From NCBI GenBank assembly GCA_950295325.1, contig OX485805.1:57250758-57314757 (forward strand): DNA of 64,000 nucleotides. The letters run 5' to 3'. How positions within the stretch are numbered: the stretch's first letter is position 1; each line of letters starts with the position of its first letter. The translations under genes were made by a program, and so were the position numbers. Shown here in pieces: positions 1-12,148 of the stretch. This stretch comes from Polytrichum commune. Taxonomy: Eukaryota; Streptophyta; Polytrichopsida; Polytrichales; Polytrichaceae. The notes below the pieces were generated by a model, which worked only from the letters and a program-made list of their open reading frames with translations, made no database searches and was not told where the DNA came from.

Positions 1-3000
1 AAAAGTATTGTTTGCCCAATTAAGTTTCAAAATTTTGGTCGCAATACACTTTTTCTTCATATCTCCTACACCACTTGAAAAAACTTGTTAAAATTTGCCC
101 ATATCTCTTGCATAACAATTTCAAATTAAAAAAATATATATATATGCCCATATTTAATAAAAGAATGAATGTGATTGCATAAGATTTCATATTTCAACAA
201 AAACCTTAAAAATAATGCTCCACTAAATATGAAATTTAGTGTCCTTTGGTATTTTATGTCACTAAGGTAACTTTTTGGATGACATTTCTTATGAATAAGT
301 GAACAAATATTGTTATGGATGGTGGATGAGTTCATCCATTGACCAAAACCCTGCCTTCCATTGTCAGCAACTTGGGATGAAATATTGTCATGGATGATTA
401 AAATTTGGATGAAAACCACTTGGATAAGTAACAATAATTGCAACACTGTAAATCCATATCCCCCCCCCCCCAAAAAAAAGGAATGACAAATAATATGGGG
501 TTAACAATTAGTGTTGGTGACACTACACGGCGGTTTACACTTAGTATTGAGCAAGACAATCAAAATTGGTGACACTTAATATCATATTTAGTGTAGTTTT
601 TGCACAATCTAGCTCCAAAAAAATTCTCATAAGACACTTTCTTCTTCAATCCTACATTTCTTTAAATATATTGCTAAATAAATTCCATGTCCTTTGCAAA
701 GAGACTAAAAATCATCATTTTCTTTTTGGTATAAAGGCGGTACTTTATTTGATTTCCCATCTTTTCTTAGTTGGACACAAATCCTAATGAATGCAAATTA
801 TGTGTGATTGTTGAGGACATGGACCAAGTTTTTAGTACAATGTCTTGCAATTTCATATTTACCCATATTGTTTGCAATGACTTAGGATGAATTCTGAATA
901 TAATGTGAACCCCTTCTACACCTAATATCCTACAGTGGACTACCAAAACTACATAGTCTTGTGCAAAGATGGGAATTATTTTTTAAGAAACAACAATTTT
1001 ATAAGGTGATTAAAAGTAATTTGACAACATGTGTCTATATTGTCCAAAGTAACTTGGCATAATTTTAGAATTATCTTGTGCCAAATCGGCTATCAGGCTA
1101 CAAATGTTGTTCTTGGAGCCAAGTCGGGGGTTTGTGGCACTCAAGTAAAGTCATCTTGTAACAAAGTCCAGATATGTCCATCAAGAGGCTCAAACGAAAC
1201 TTAATTTAGGCAAAAGTCTTTGATAAGGCGTGTAAAAACCCTTGTCACCTCCTAGATATTATGGAGCATTTTCATTAATTTGTTCATTAGCAAATAAGTA
1301 ACAAGGGACCATGATGTGGCTTTTGACACTCTATGCATGTTTTCTAACCTCCCATGCATCACTAGATCTATGAATTTATTTCCATTAATAAAGTAGGTGT
1401 TCATGCGTGTAAAATGTGACAAGGGACTATGATGTATGGTCATAGATAAATTTATTCTTGGTTATTTCATCATTTGGTTATGCACATGCAATAATTTTAA
1501 TATGTATGTATGTTAAATCAAAGCATATTGGTTTTTGAAGAATTCAAATCATTATAAACATACATTTATCACAATGTATAATCATGCCCATTACAATGTG
1601 AGTTGTGCATAATGATATGAGATAAATTACCATTGATTTCAATTGTATAACATTGTTATGCATTAAGTAATTGAGTGATTTTGATGAATTGTTGATGACC
1701 CTGATGACCATCGTGATCATTCCACCCAACATTTGTGGTAATAAACCAAAATGAATCATTTAATTAGCGATCCACAAATATCACATACTCATGAATCTCA
1801 AACTTTGTAATTATACATGATCTTAGATGTTTCTTAAATCAATTAATATCTTCATCTTTAAACATTATGAATAAGAATTTTTATTTGTTTCGGATAGTTT
1901 ATCATTGGGAATAAAAATCATTCCCCCCCACAAAGAAAAAAATAAAAAATAAAACACACCACAACAACAACAACAACAACAACAACTTGTGAGAGTAGCA
2001 AAGATGGTTGATTGCATTAAGGGCATTTTAGCAAATTGTATGTCATAAATTTTTAAATATCAAATAATGATAATAAAAAGAAGAAACATGAAGTCAAGTG
2101 TGGTCTTAAAGAAAATTGGGGGAAAAATTAGCAAGGTATTCTTATGAAATACAAGAATTGGAGTGATATGACAGGAGAGATTATCAAGATGATCTTAATG
2201 AAGATGATATCACCAAAATAATTGAAGTGAACCAATCTAATAAACTAAGAGAAGCACCAACTTGTCAAAGAGGAAGAGAAACAAATAAGACTTCATCGAA
2301 TAGGATGAACAATAATAATTCCAAAAAGAAAGAAAACAATGTACAAATGATAACAAGAGCAATGAATTCTCAAAGGAGAAGGAGAAGGAGAACATGATGA
2401 CCTTAAAGAAACAACATATATATAACACCCACATGAAGATCTAAAGAGAAACAATGATGGAGTGTGTAAGGCTTGGGTGTGGCAATTACAAAGAGGAGGG
2501 AAGAGCAAGGCAAACCCCTATAAGTAGTTTACGTGGCATGTCACAAAGTTTGGAAAGTCGCCAACCAAGTGTGCTAACTTGAGCAATGTTGGAATTTGCC
2601 AACATGCATATATTATTATCCCGCACGAGACGAGGGACCGTCTTATTGATCATTGCTTCTTGTAACGATATTGACATTATCATTGACAAGATGAAAGCAA
2701 ACAAAAAACTTTCTAATGATGACAATATTTGAGTGTCACGATCTCCAACCAAATCTTACAGTATAATATTTAGTAATTCAAGTCATGCCAAATCTACCAA
2801 AGTGAATTCGTAAGAAACCTTGGATAATAGAGTTACGAACTAATCACATATTTACATAAAAGCCCACTAGAAATACAAATATGGTAACTTCTCTCAACTC
2901 AACAACAAAAAATACTACAATGCAAAAGGTGTCAAAGCCACAATGGGACATTCAAAGGTCAAATATGATAGTTACAGTGACACATCTAGCATTGATCTTG

Positions 3001-3111
3001 TGGTAAAGGAGTCAGATTCGTTTGTTCTTGTTCAATGCAACATGCCAAACCCTCCATACTACGAGTTCCACAACCTCCAACACTTCATTAGGTCCCTAGG
3101 TTGTGGTATTG
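1..3111. other. AT-rich intergenic DNA, no gene recognised
   Basis: No open frame here resembles a known protein and all are short. The stretch is AT-rich with homopolymer runs and one ACA/CAA microsatellite at 1961-1986. No paired terminal repeats were recognised. Confidence 0.6.
1961..1986. repeat. (ACA)n microsatellite
   Basis: About nine uninterrupted ACA units in AT-rich flanking DNA. It is not in a recognisable coding frame. Confidence 0.95.
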
Positions 3112-3135
3112 TTGTTTGCTAGGCACCACGGGCCT

Positions 3136-3146
3136 TGGCTTGGTGG
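3136..3146 (+). promoter_or_regulatory. Pol III A box of SINE family 1
   Basis: TGGCTTGGTGG fits the tRNA A-box consensus TRGCNNAGYNGG allowing the one-base-shorter form. It lies 16 bp from the SINE 5' end. Confidence 0.75.
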
Positions 3147-3178
3147 TTAGGCTCATGGCCCCCAATGAGGAGGTTGTG

Positions 3179-3189
3179 GGTTCTATTCC
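3179..3189 (+). promoter_or_regulatory. Pol III B box of SINE family 1
   Basis: GGTTCTATTCC differs at one position from the tRNA B-box consensus GGTTCRANNCC. Its spacing from the A box is normal for a tRNA-type promoter. Confidence 0.75.
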
Positions 3190-3513
3190 CCATGCCGGCG
3201 TGGTGCTCACCACCTTAGTCCACCCAACTATGGTGGGGGGTCCTTGGACCTTGTTGTATGGGTACCTCAAAGCCCTTTGGGGGGATACCATGTCCGGTAT
3301 CTTCAAGGCACTAGTGGCTAGCTAGGAACTAGTATAGTGTGTCACTATAGTGTCCATCCTCGAAAGGGGAGAGTAGTATTGTCCCAGTGTCCCCTTGTCC
3401 AGTGGCCATCGGGTTCATTGGCATTACGAACGGACACTTTATTCACGCCGGCCCCTTGTTAAAAGGGACCGGAGTTTCTCTTTCTTTCTTTCTTTCTTTC
3501 TTTCTTGTTTGCT

Positions 3514-4248
3514 TCCTCAAAGTCGAATGTGGTGTTGCTAGTTGCTTGGGTCTCCAACACTAACTCTACAATGATGCACGTGTCCCCAACAATCCGCGAA
3601 GGTAGATTCCCCAGAGAAGCTAACACCCACTTCATCCATGGTCACAAGCTTAAGAATGGAAGCAAGAAATGAAAAACCCTAAGTTGCATTAAAATCACCA
3701 TGGTCCCTAATAATTTATTGCTACAAGCACAAGAGCGATGGGAGTAACCATAGCTACACCAACTATCCAGCAATCCAAAATCAACAAAATATACAACAAA
3801 CCATTTTTGCATATGAAAACACTAAACCATGGCAAGAAATGTCGGTGAGTAACCCGGTGATGACAAGAAAAACACCTAGAAAATCCGCAATGGCCAAGAT
3901 CACCCCCAATCTAGCAAAAGACAATAAGAAATCCCAACCATAAAATCCTATATGCTTGCTTGAAAGTGCATACTTGAAACCACCTTCTATAAAGTTGTGG
4001 AAGCACCACAAACTTGTCATATCTTGCACCGCTAATGGCACCGCTAAAATGAAGTGCATGTAGTCACACCTCTGAGGTACTTCTTAACCCTTATTACCCT
4101 CTTGAACCCCTCTTGCTCACACTCCACAATGGCTAGGGGTGTTCCTCTTATGCACCAACACTCCATTGGTAGGGTTCCCTAACCATTCTACAATACCCTA
4201 TATTGCGTAGGGTAGTAGGGTATCTCCCCTACTAATACCCTCACCCTA
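3514..4248. other. Intergenic, no gene recognised
   Basis: Short open frames only, none recognisable. The right part (about 4190-4247) has a local imperfect inverted repeat built on ACCCTA/TAGGGT, next to the following MITE. Confidence 0.55.
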
Positions 4249-4249
4249 A

Positions 4250-4816
4250 GGGCCACTTCACACACAAGGTTGAAGGCCCTTGACCATGGCAATGTAAGAG
4301 CTCTCATTGGTCGAAAAGGCAGAGACCGTCCAAGTTCACTTCACGGTAGGAGGTGAAGGCCTAAAGGCCTGAAGAAAAGTTCGTGGATGAAAAGTCTACA
4401 TGGAGTCCTACATGGCAGGTTATGGATAAGGGTGCATGGTCTACCGGAATTTGCGTTAGGGCCACCTCCAAGAGGTGGGCCTGATGAAAATTCCGGTAGA
4501 CCATGATTTTAATTTTTTTTCCCCAAGATGACATATTTCAAGGCATATCCTAGGACACACAAAACACCACCAAGAAATACTCTTAAATTGATAAAGTCTG
4601 AGACATATTATTTTAAACTAAATCCTCCCCACTTTTCCCGCCAACAAAACATGCAACGGTCCCGCAACATGGTCCATTCTCACTTCACGCTATGCTTGAG
4701 GGCCCGTGACTACATAAAATGGCTTTCCCAACACCCATGGTACGGCCTTTGGATGAGAGTCAAGGATCCCTCACCAATACAAGGTCGCGGCTCTTGGCTC
4801 ATGTGTGAAGTGGCCC
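4250..4816. mobile_element. MITE family A (Tourist/PIF-Harbinger-like), copy 1
   Basis: The ends form a terminal inverted repeat: GGGCCACTTCACACACAAGG at the left and the reverse complement of GGGCCACTTCACACATGAGC at the right. The next stretch is also shared (...AGCCSTGACCATG). Flanks are TAA at the left and TAC at the right, a plausible decayed TTA/TAA 3-bp duplication. The interior matches the copies at 6001, 23543 and 42483. It is non-coding. The centre holds a perfect 18-bp hairpin (4435-4505) not seen intact in the other copies. Confidence 0.75.
4435..4505. repeat. Perfect 18-bp inverted repeat inside MITE A copy 1
   Basis: The arms CATGGTCTACCGGAATTT (4435-4452) and its exact complement (4488-4505) enclose 35 nt, which itself pairs as GGCCACCT/AGGTGGGCC. 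In the other family copies the same place has only partly matching arms, so these arms have probably been homogenised. Confidence 0.85.
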
Positions 4817-4817
4817 T

Positions 4818-5604
4818 ACGTTCCCACATACCGTTACCGTACCCCTATTTCGTACCCTCAAAACTCCTATATATTGTACCCATCCGACATTGGAAAGTAC
4901 CTCTAAATTAGTGGACATCATAAGAACGCGTGGAAGCCTATTTGGTTGTAATTCCTTTGTAAATGGACGGCAAAGATTTGGAGAGGTGACTTATGTATTG
5001 ATAACGTGTGAACATGCTCTTAATGGCATCGACTCCGATGTGCGCAATGGACAAGAGAAACGCACTGACAAGCTCGATGAGCCATGACAATATTATAAGC
5101 AAAAAGTTAGTTGTAGCCAAACTTCTAATATATATAGGGTCGTAGATTTATATATCCAACTCTAGTCAACATGGCCAAAAGGTAACCACCTTCGCTAGCT
5201 ACCAGAGTCCCACTTGTCCCTTTAAAAAGTACCACACTTGAATCTCCCACAAGGAACATGTGGGTACAAAAAACATGTCCATTAGCCGATCCTATATATT
5301 GTCCCTTCAAGCCACATTGGGATGGATGAAAGTGGGGATGCTCAACCCACAAATGCATCCATGGGCTTATGTTTGGGGTCAAAAAACGCATCCGTGCCGT
5401 GTTCAAGATTGAAGCCCTCATATGAGTTTCGTTTTGAAGGGCTCTCGAATTTTCAACGCTTCAGTTGAAGGGTTAGTTCAAATCCAAGACGTCGATCTAA
5501 GGTTTCTTATGAATTCACTTTCTAGCTCTATTTCCATAGTCAACTTGTCCAAAAAGATTGATTCAAAGGTTATAATATTATTCATTGTGTTTTCGCCTAT
5601 GCAG
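4818..5604. other. Intergenic, no gene recognised
   Basis: Only short unrelated open frames on both strands. No domain, repeat pair or RNA signature was recognised. Confidence 0.55.
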
Positions 5605-5723
5605 TGGATGAGTTTACATAGACATCACAGATCCCTAGCCATTCCCTTTCTCTCTCTCCCTTGACGATGACCCTATCAGAGTCTGATAACATGAGATTCG
5701 TGACATCTACGTAAACTCATCCA
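5605..5723. mobile_element. Small MITE, family D
   Basis: This 119-bp element has inverted ends of about 28 bp. The left end reads TGGATGAGTTTACATAGACA and the right end, read inward, TGGATGAGTTTACGTAGATG, both followed by TCAC-GATC/AATC. Related single ends occur near 5890 and around 55160-55390. No clear target-site duplication was found. Confidence 0.65.
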
Positions 5724-6000
5724 TCATGGAGGAAGGGGCTCCAATGAAAAATAAACAACCCCCCTACAAAGTTGAGGGCTGATTCATTTCAATTGAACTC
5801 CACTTGACTAATTTAAGGGCCGTGATGCAATTTATGAAGTCAGCCCATCTAAAAGTAGTCATCATGGACTATAATATAAATCACTACATTTTCACCGTTG
5901 CGGTGGATGAGACACCACAAATCTCTAGCAGAGTCCGATATGGACACATGAACTTAAATACATACTATACAACCAGATACCACCCACTAGACTTATGTTA

Positions 6001-6479
6001 GGGCCACTTCACACACGAGCCAAGAGCCGTGACCATGAAATTGTGAGAGACCAAAAGAAAGTGTCCAAAGGCCAACCCAAGACACCTCCAAAACCATGGA
6101 GTGTGGTCACGGATCCTCAAGTGTAGTGTGAAGCCACATGTGACCGGGCCCTCAACCAAGTGCTATTTCAATGATTTTCTATTCATGTGGTTCCTCACAC
6201 ATGATGAAATAGAATAAATCAACGATTGTCACCGTTCGGAGTGCCATGGTCTCCTGGTTTTGTGTTAGGCCTACCTCCACGAGGTGGTTGTTGAAAATAG
6301 TCCAAGTGACCATGAAACATGATCCATTTGATGCCATATAGGAATCCATGTAGACTTTACATCTATTTGGCATTCACATTCTTCGTTGAAGCGAACTTGG
6401 ACCGGCTCCACCTTTTCCACCAATGAGAGTACTTGAAGTGTAATGGTCACGGGCTCTCAGTCTCAAGTTTGTAGGGCCC
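6001..6479. mobile_element. MITE family A, copy 2 (opposite orientation)
   Basis: The left end is GGGCCACTTCACACACGAGC and the right end, read inward, is GGGCCCTACAAACTTGAGAC followed by TGAGAGCCCGTGACCAT. The left flank is TTA and the right flank TTG. The interior aligns in reverse with the 23543 and 42483 copies (shared blocks around the CTCATTGGTGGAAAA and CATGTTTCATGG motifs). Non-coding. Confidence 0.75.
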
Positions 6480-7140
6480 TTGGGCCCCCATGATATAACC
6501 GTAAGGTGCTAAGGCTTACTTTGGTGCTAACTACAGTTTTAAGAAATTGTCAAAAATTCCCTCAATTTCAACGTATTTGTGCCGGACTTCTTAGGGTTCA
6601 AATCCTATCCCCCATGAGCATAATATTGTTCGATTGAGTGATCAAGTTGGGTGGGGCCATAAATATGTCATGTAAGGTGCCAAAATTATACTTTACGGAT
6701 GTTTCTCAGTAAGTAGATTCAACTTGAAAAATGAGTATGATTCAGGTGAAGCTTTGTCACTGAATATTGTTAGAATGAAACGGTTGATAGCATTTGAATA
6801 ATGTTATGAGGGTGAAATCAAAGACTTATCAATAGAGTGATCACTTCCTAGTGCAGTGAAGGAAATCAAACCATTATATTTGATGTGTCATCATCTTTAG
6901 ATATTAGAAATAGGACGTCAAACGTATTTTTTCTTATTCTTTTCAAACGTAATTATCCTACCCACCATCAACCAAAGCAAGAAGCACCTTACAATAGTGC
7001 ATGAGTTGAGAGCTCAAATGTGCATTTTATAGGAGTTTGATGGTTGGATTTGACAAGCATCCATCCAAAGCTCAAACTATTGAGAGCCTAACCAATCTTT
7101 AATCTCAAAATAGTCCAAGCAAGTGTAAAGGGTCATGTTT
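6480..7140. other. Intergenic with isolated B-box-like motif
   Basis: No gene recognised. A GGTTCAAATCC motif at about 6596-6606 resembles a Pol III B box but no convincing A box precedes it. From about 6990 the sequence resembles the GAGAGCT-containing repeats to the right. Confidence 0.5.
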
Positions 7141-7365
7141 AAAAGTGAGAGATCAAGGAGGAAATCATATATCATAGTAAACAAAGAGCATTCATGAAAA
7201 GCCACATAATCGTTGAAAGTCCATTGGCATGGGGCTCATAAAACAAGGGCTTAGGATTTCGACCAAGAGCTTGTCATACTCATTCCACATAGGATCCATT
7301 AAGGGGCCATCTAAGCGTTGTAAGTCTAGTAAAAGCTTCAAGCTCTCAAGTTGAGAGCTTGTGTG
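7141..7365. repeat. Direct repeat, left copy
   Basis: This segment (AAGTGAGAGATCAAGGAGG ... CTCTCAAGTTGAGAGCT) recurs about 0.9 kb away at 8058-8257 with scattered substitutions and small indels. The pair brackets MITE family B copy 1. The right end carries GAGAGCTTG motifs that also occur in the element at 48162. Confidence 0.75.
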
Positions 7366-7506
7366 TAAGGCCCCCTTCACACTAGTGCTCGAGGTGAGAG
7401 CTTGAACTTGCAAATTTTGGGAGTTCAATATTTGGACTTGATAGGCTTTCATCCAAAGCTCAAGCTATTTAGAGCCCGACCAATCTTCAAGCTCAAAGTG
7501 GATTGA

Positions 7507-8050
7507 GCAAAGTACACCATCTATGACATTTAGTGTCACATGCGTAATAGTGCCACTTACCCTATTTTGAGGCGTATCCTAGATTACATCAATGATTAAT
7601 AACTTCACCATGAATGTCACCTCACGACACTTGGTGTTCAAGTACGCTTACTAATATCTTGGCATGAATATAGTGTTCAATAGTGTTATGAGGTGCATGC
7701 CTATGTTTCACAATGGTCTACAAGTTGACTAAAGTGTACACAAATGACACGTGCCATTAGTATGCTCAAGAATAGCCTCCTCTTGCATACTAAAATGTAA
7801 ACACATGAAACTTGCCATTAGTACACTCAAAGAAATCTTCCTCTTGCATACTGAAATGCAAGACTATCATCTAATGTATCTTGATCTACTACTCTAAATG
7901 TCATTATGTAGATATTTTTGACTTTAAGAAGTTCCTTATGTTGACTAATGGAATCATATTGGCAAGTAGCAAGCGTGACACTTGAGACCTCTAGGCATCT
8001 AGTTTAGGCCCTTCGGTGTATGTGACACTAAAATACCATAAATGGGGTAC
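7507..8050 (-). mobile_element. MITE family B, copy 1
   Basis: The inverted ends are built on ACACCATYTATGGTATTTAG followed by TGTCACAT. The interior aligns in reverse with the elements at 35697 and 51318: shared blocks include GGGCCTAGACTA/TAGATGCC, GAGGTCTCAAAGTGTCACAT and the CACTAATGNCAAGTGTC segment. Non-coding and about 0.54 kb long. Confidence 0.7.
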
Positions 8051-8057
8051 TAGTCAC

Positions 8058-8257
8058 AAAGTGAGAAATCAAGGAGGGAATGATAGTAAACAAAGAAGCA
8101 TTCATGACAAGCCAAGAACAATTGAAAGCCCATTGGCTTGGGGCCCACATAATGAGAGCTTGTCAAAGTTATTCTATATGGGATCCATCAGGGCGCCGTC
8201 TAAGTGTTGTAAGTCCGATAGAAACTACAAACTCTCAAGTTGAGAGCTCGTGTGTAA
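8058..8257. repeat. Direct repeat, right copy
   Basis: Diverged duplicate of 7141-7365. A short open frame present here is not conserved in the left copy, so it is not treated as a gene. Confidence 0.75.
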
Positions 8258-10434
8258 AGTGGATTTGAATGAACAAACATGCGTAAGAGGCATCCCCTGT
8301 AAATGAGGAGGTTCCTTACTTCAAGCTCTCAACTCCTGCACTATATCATTTATGGTATTTCTTGTCATTTGCAATTCTGTGATTGTTTGATGAGAATGTA
8401 AATTCTAAATCTAAAAAATCCACAGTGAATAGTTATAAATAGTAAATGGCATTAACTACCCTAAACAATGTAGTGTAAAAGGGGCCTAAGTTAAGTGGGG
8501 TTGAGAGAACAAGCATGTGTAAGAGGCACCCACCAATGAGAAGGTTCACTTCTTTAAGCTCTTAGCTTGAACACTACATTGTTTATGGTATTTAGTGTCG
8601 CTTACTATTTGGGATTACACAATGTTACAACTCCTTGCTCTAGACTCAATTTTTACCATGAATAATGAAATCGGAGGTTTCAACATTATAGGACATAAAT
8701 AATTTTACTCGGTGAATTATAGTCACAATAAATAGGAATACAATTAATAGTAATATATAGTTTGCATGCTAAGGTTGTGACCCTATTAACTCGTATTTAA
8801 GTAAATATTGACATATATTCAAATCTAGACCTTTGGGTTGGTTCAATCTATGGGTAGATCCGTCGATACACGTATGATATACCTAAATTTGATGGGAGGT
8901 ATGTGAATCCTTATCAATTACTTGAATGTTGGTATTAAAATACGATGGAAAAATCAAATGTCTAACTTTTGATAGTGAAAATACAATCAAAATAATTTTT
9001 ATAATATTATCATAATCAACTTTGCATATTCTATTAGGGGATTCTACCACACAATCCTATTTTTAGATCTTATGATATAGTTGAGCATGTTAAAATTTTG
9101 GACTTGCATTTTAATCCAATTTTATTTAAATATCAGTTTATTATAGGCATCATCAAGTCCACAAAAAGTCTTGGCCATGGAATAGATCATGAATCATCTC
9201 ATCTAGTTAGCAACTGTGAATTGTGTTAGATTGTCATTTGATGTTTAGGATTGGAATTGAGATGTAAAAGTTGTAAGAGGTCAAAGTGAAAATTGTCCTT
9301 CTCTTTACATGATCACATAGGCCTTCTCCTTTTGGTTAATTAAAATTGAACTTAAGATGAGATCTACATTTTCAGCACATAGTCTTGTCTCATCATAACA
9401 CATCCTTTTTGGTGTCCATTCTTCACTACTACCCACACCATATAAGGTAGTAGTGCCTTATAAGTAACATATTCCTTTTGGCAACATATTTTTTTCATCC
9501 ATAAACCGTCAAAAAGTGAGTGCAACAGTGCCATCAAGGAAGTCATTGTAAACAATGATTATCATATGTGGCATTGTGCACAAAATAGCACCACTTGGCC
9601 ATTCATAGTAACGGCGTAAGAAGGATGCAATAATGCTACAACATCAACTCTTGGCCAATCACAATGGCTAGTCGAAGATTAATCACTTAATAAGGTAATG
9701 TAAGTAGTGTTCCACAAAAAGGGGGACAACACCTTCATTTAATAGAAGACTCTCACTTGCAATAAGGCCGATTTTGTGGATGATTCTCACATGGCAATCT
9801 AGTATTAATGGATCCTCCTAGTGGATAGTAAAAGACTCATTTCTTAAATCAAGTTTGCAATTTATGTAAATTGCATATGAACTTATTTAATTTTGAATCT
9901 TTTTTCGTAGACTCTTTATAGTTTTGCGCATATGCATAAATGTCTTAAAAAAATCCACATATTTAACTTTCTTCAAATTGAATTAGTCTATGAAAATGTT
10001 GCTTTTAGGCTCAACTACCTTACCATTCAGAAAAAGGCCTCTGAGTAGGAAGATTGACCACCTAAGCTCCACATATCTTAGGTCACAACTTGCATGCAAC
10101 CTACTCCAAGGAACTAAAGGTAGAGAGGGATGGGGTTCCTACTGCATTACTCTACCCTCAATATCACCTGAAGAACAATATGAACAGTAGATGTGACCAC
10201 AACTTCCAAGACCATAACTAGTTATGCATCCAAGTGGAGGGCACTCCTAACAACTCTCTTGCGCTTTTCTGTACATGAAAATGACATTTCATCCCTAACC
10301 TAAAGTTCACATCCATGGACAAACGATTATGTCCCATATTGGGCGAACATCGAAAAAGATGTCTCATTGCTATTGCAACTCGTCATCCACTCTACTCTTG
10401 CCCGTTATGTAGTCCATAATGCTCACCTTAGTTT
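8258..10434. other. AT-rich intergenic DNA with MITE-C fragment
   Basis: No gene recognised. Around 8575-8690 one arm of MITE family C is visible (TTTATGGTATTTAGTGTC, CTTACTAT). The rest shows only short random frames. Confidence 0.5.
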
Positions 10435-11580
10435 CACACAAACAATCCAAGGTTGCCTCTAGGTAAGTTTTGTACAATAGAAGTGCCTAATTCGGTTGCT
10501 TACCTTCATTGAACAAGTTTATATTTGAGTGGTATGTGGCATGGCGCCCGAGAGGTGGACTCTTCATTGGAAACCTAAATGGTGTGTGTGGGTGACTATG
10601 CAATAAAACCCCCTATATACAAGAATTTCATAGAAAATAAATAAAATGTTTATGTACTATGGTAGGTTGGAAAATGGACTCATGTATTTATACTAAGCTT
10701 TTCAATTTAATGAGATAAATGCCTCCACTACATACACAAAATATATATCATAAAATAATTGGGCCTTTATTACATATACAAGTCATTGGAAACTATTACC
10801 ATATGACAACAATGGATGAAACTAATACATTGATCATCACTTTTTCTTCTTAACCTTAGGACCCCTTTTGTGAATATGCATTTACTTCAAAATTCTTCAC
10901 AACCTTTGTAAGTGCACATAGTAGAGAAAAACAATACCTCTCCCTTATATATACTATGTACGCTCCCTACCCCAGGGACCGGAGTTTCTATCTATCTATC
11001 TATCTATCTATCTACTATGTACGCTAATGCCTCGAATAATACCCCTTATTACACTCATGTTAATACATACATGGTATAAAGAGTCCACCCCCAAAGTATG
11101 GTGTGGCTCCAAAAATGGATGACCATTGTAAGAACGGATATCAAAAAGACATGTATTTAGAAGAGATTGGACTACATGCTCAAAAAATGATAACCATTGT
11201 AAACTTAACAATCAACATAATTAGACGGACCTGCATGACCATTTCATGAGCATGAGAATCTTCACTCCGATATTGAGTAAGATACCATAGTACCTCTACC
11301 ACTTTGGCTATTTATAAGAAAACAGTAATTGCAAATTCTATTTAAAGATTCGACAATCCCGAATTTAAAGGAAAAATCAAAATCTTTCATATCAAATTGT
11401 AAGATTTAAAGACTACAATTTCAAAAAAAAAATCGGGTTTTCCTTGAAATAGTTTAGTCAGTGCTGAAGTGGTAAAGGTACTACGGTACCCATATGAGCT
11501 CTCAGAGGAAAGCAACCACGGCCTTGATTCGGACTTGTTGATTATATCATGCTAATCGTGTGTTTTCATGTCCTCGGAGA
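10435..11580 (+). repeat. Dispersed repeat R1, copy 1
   Basis: Blocks in this segment recur in the same order and orientation at 42130-43250: GTGCCTAATTYGGTTRCTT, TTGAGTGGTATGTGG, the ATRCCAAAAGGAYATGTRTTT block, ATCAACATAATT, GAGCAYGAGAATCTTCA and GTGGGCTAGTCRG. The two copies differ by insertions: this one has extra DNA at about 10560-11120 including a SINE fragment, and the other carries a MITE. It has no recognisable coding content and the element class is unknown. Confidence 0.65.
10965..11012 (+). mobile_element. SINE family 1, severely 5'-truncated copy
   Basis: Only 48 bp of the SINE 3' end are present: part of the hairpin (CCCT, loop, AGGG-A-CCGG), GAGTTTCT and a tail of about six TATC units. 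It is flanked by a perfect 13-bp direct repeat TACTATGTACGCT at 10952-10964 and 11013-11025. This is a clean target-site duplication showing that even this fragment was inserted by target-primed reverse transcription. Confidence 0.9.
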
Positions 11581-12148
11581 AATGGGCTAGTCAGAAGAAG
11601 AGAAGAAGTCCCTTAAATAACATGATCAACATCTTGGGCTTTACGATATCTATTAATCTCTGTAATGTCTCCTGCTGCACCAAATTTGGCAAACTTTGCA
11701 ATGCTTGCGACTGTGGCGGATGATGGGGAAGTAGCTTTGAAGCCAAAGAGATGGAGGAAGAAGGAGCTGCGCATAAGATGTGCATAATGATGGAGATGAA
11801 TACTTTGCAGACTACATTGGGCGATGAGAACAACAGCACATGATTTTAGAGTAACTTTCCATTTAATTTCTTGTAATGTACCAAGGAGCTTCAACACGTG
11901 CGATCGATCGATCGATCGATAAGCCACGTTGTGTATTGGGTGTAGGTAAATGAAACCCACACAAATTGCCAGATAAACTGAACTTCATTAGGTGCTGCTG
12001 CAAGTGAATGAGCGATCGAACAGCAGACCACATATAAGAGATTGACAATGGCTCATCTCAAAAATTTGCACAATGGCACTAAGAGGTGAAGAAATGTTTG
12101 GGTTTGGATCTCTAAGAAAACAATGGGACTTCTGTTGAGCTGTTGCAG
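11581..12148. other. Gene-island edge, no exon assigned
   Basis: This lies downstream of the cysteine desulfurase pseudogene on its strand. Minus-strand open frames of 82 and 115 codons occur but are not recognisable. The C-terminal catalytic-cysteine region of the enzyme was not found here. A (GATC)n run sits at 11901-11920. Confidence 0.45.
11901..11920. repeat. (CGAT)5 microsatellite
   Basis: Five CGAT units, self-complementary and rich in GATC sites. Confidence 0.95.

Larger units (their letters stand above)
3121..3504 (+). mobile_element. SINE family 1, full-length tRNA-derived copy
   Basis: This is a 384-bp retroposon. An RNA polymerase III A box (TGGCTTGGTGG, 3136-3146) is followed 32 bp later by a B box (GGTTCTATTCC, 3179-3189, one mismatch to the tRNA consensus), which marks a tRNA-derived head. 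The 3' end has a hairpin (CCGG-CCCCTT, loop, AAGGG-A-CCGG, about 3449-3472), then GAGTTTCT and a (TTTC)n tail. The body is flanked by a 9-bp direct repeat TTGTTTGCT at 3112-3120 and 3505-3513, the expected target-site duplication. Three 5'-truncated relatives (10965, 18119, 40898) share the same 3' end, so the boundaries are supported by comparison. It encodes no protein and would need a LINE reverse transcriptase in trans. Short reading frames inside it on both strands are incidental. Confidence 0.87.

Noticed and set aside
3101-3325. Open frames of about 72-74 codons on both strands
   Set aside because: They lie within the SINE family 1 body, which explains the sequence; the frames are not kept in the other copies, which lack this part.
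6596-6606. GGTTCAAATCC, a B-box match that might mark a tRNA gene or SINE
   Set aside because: No A box at suitable distance, no cloverleaf arms and no repeat partner in the window.
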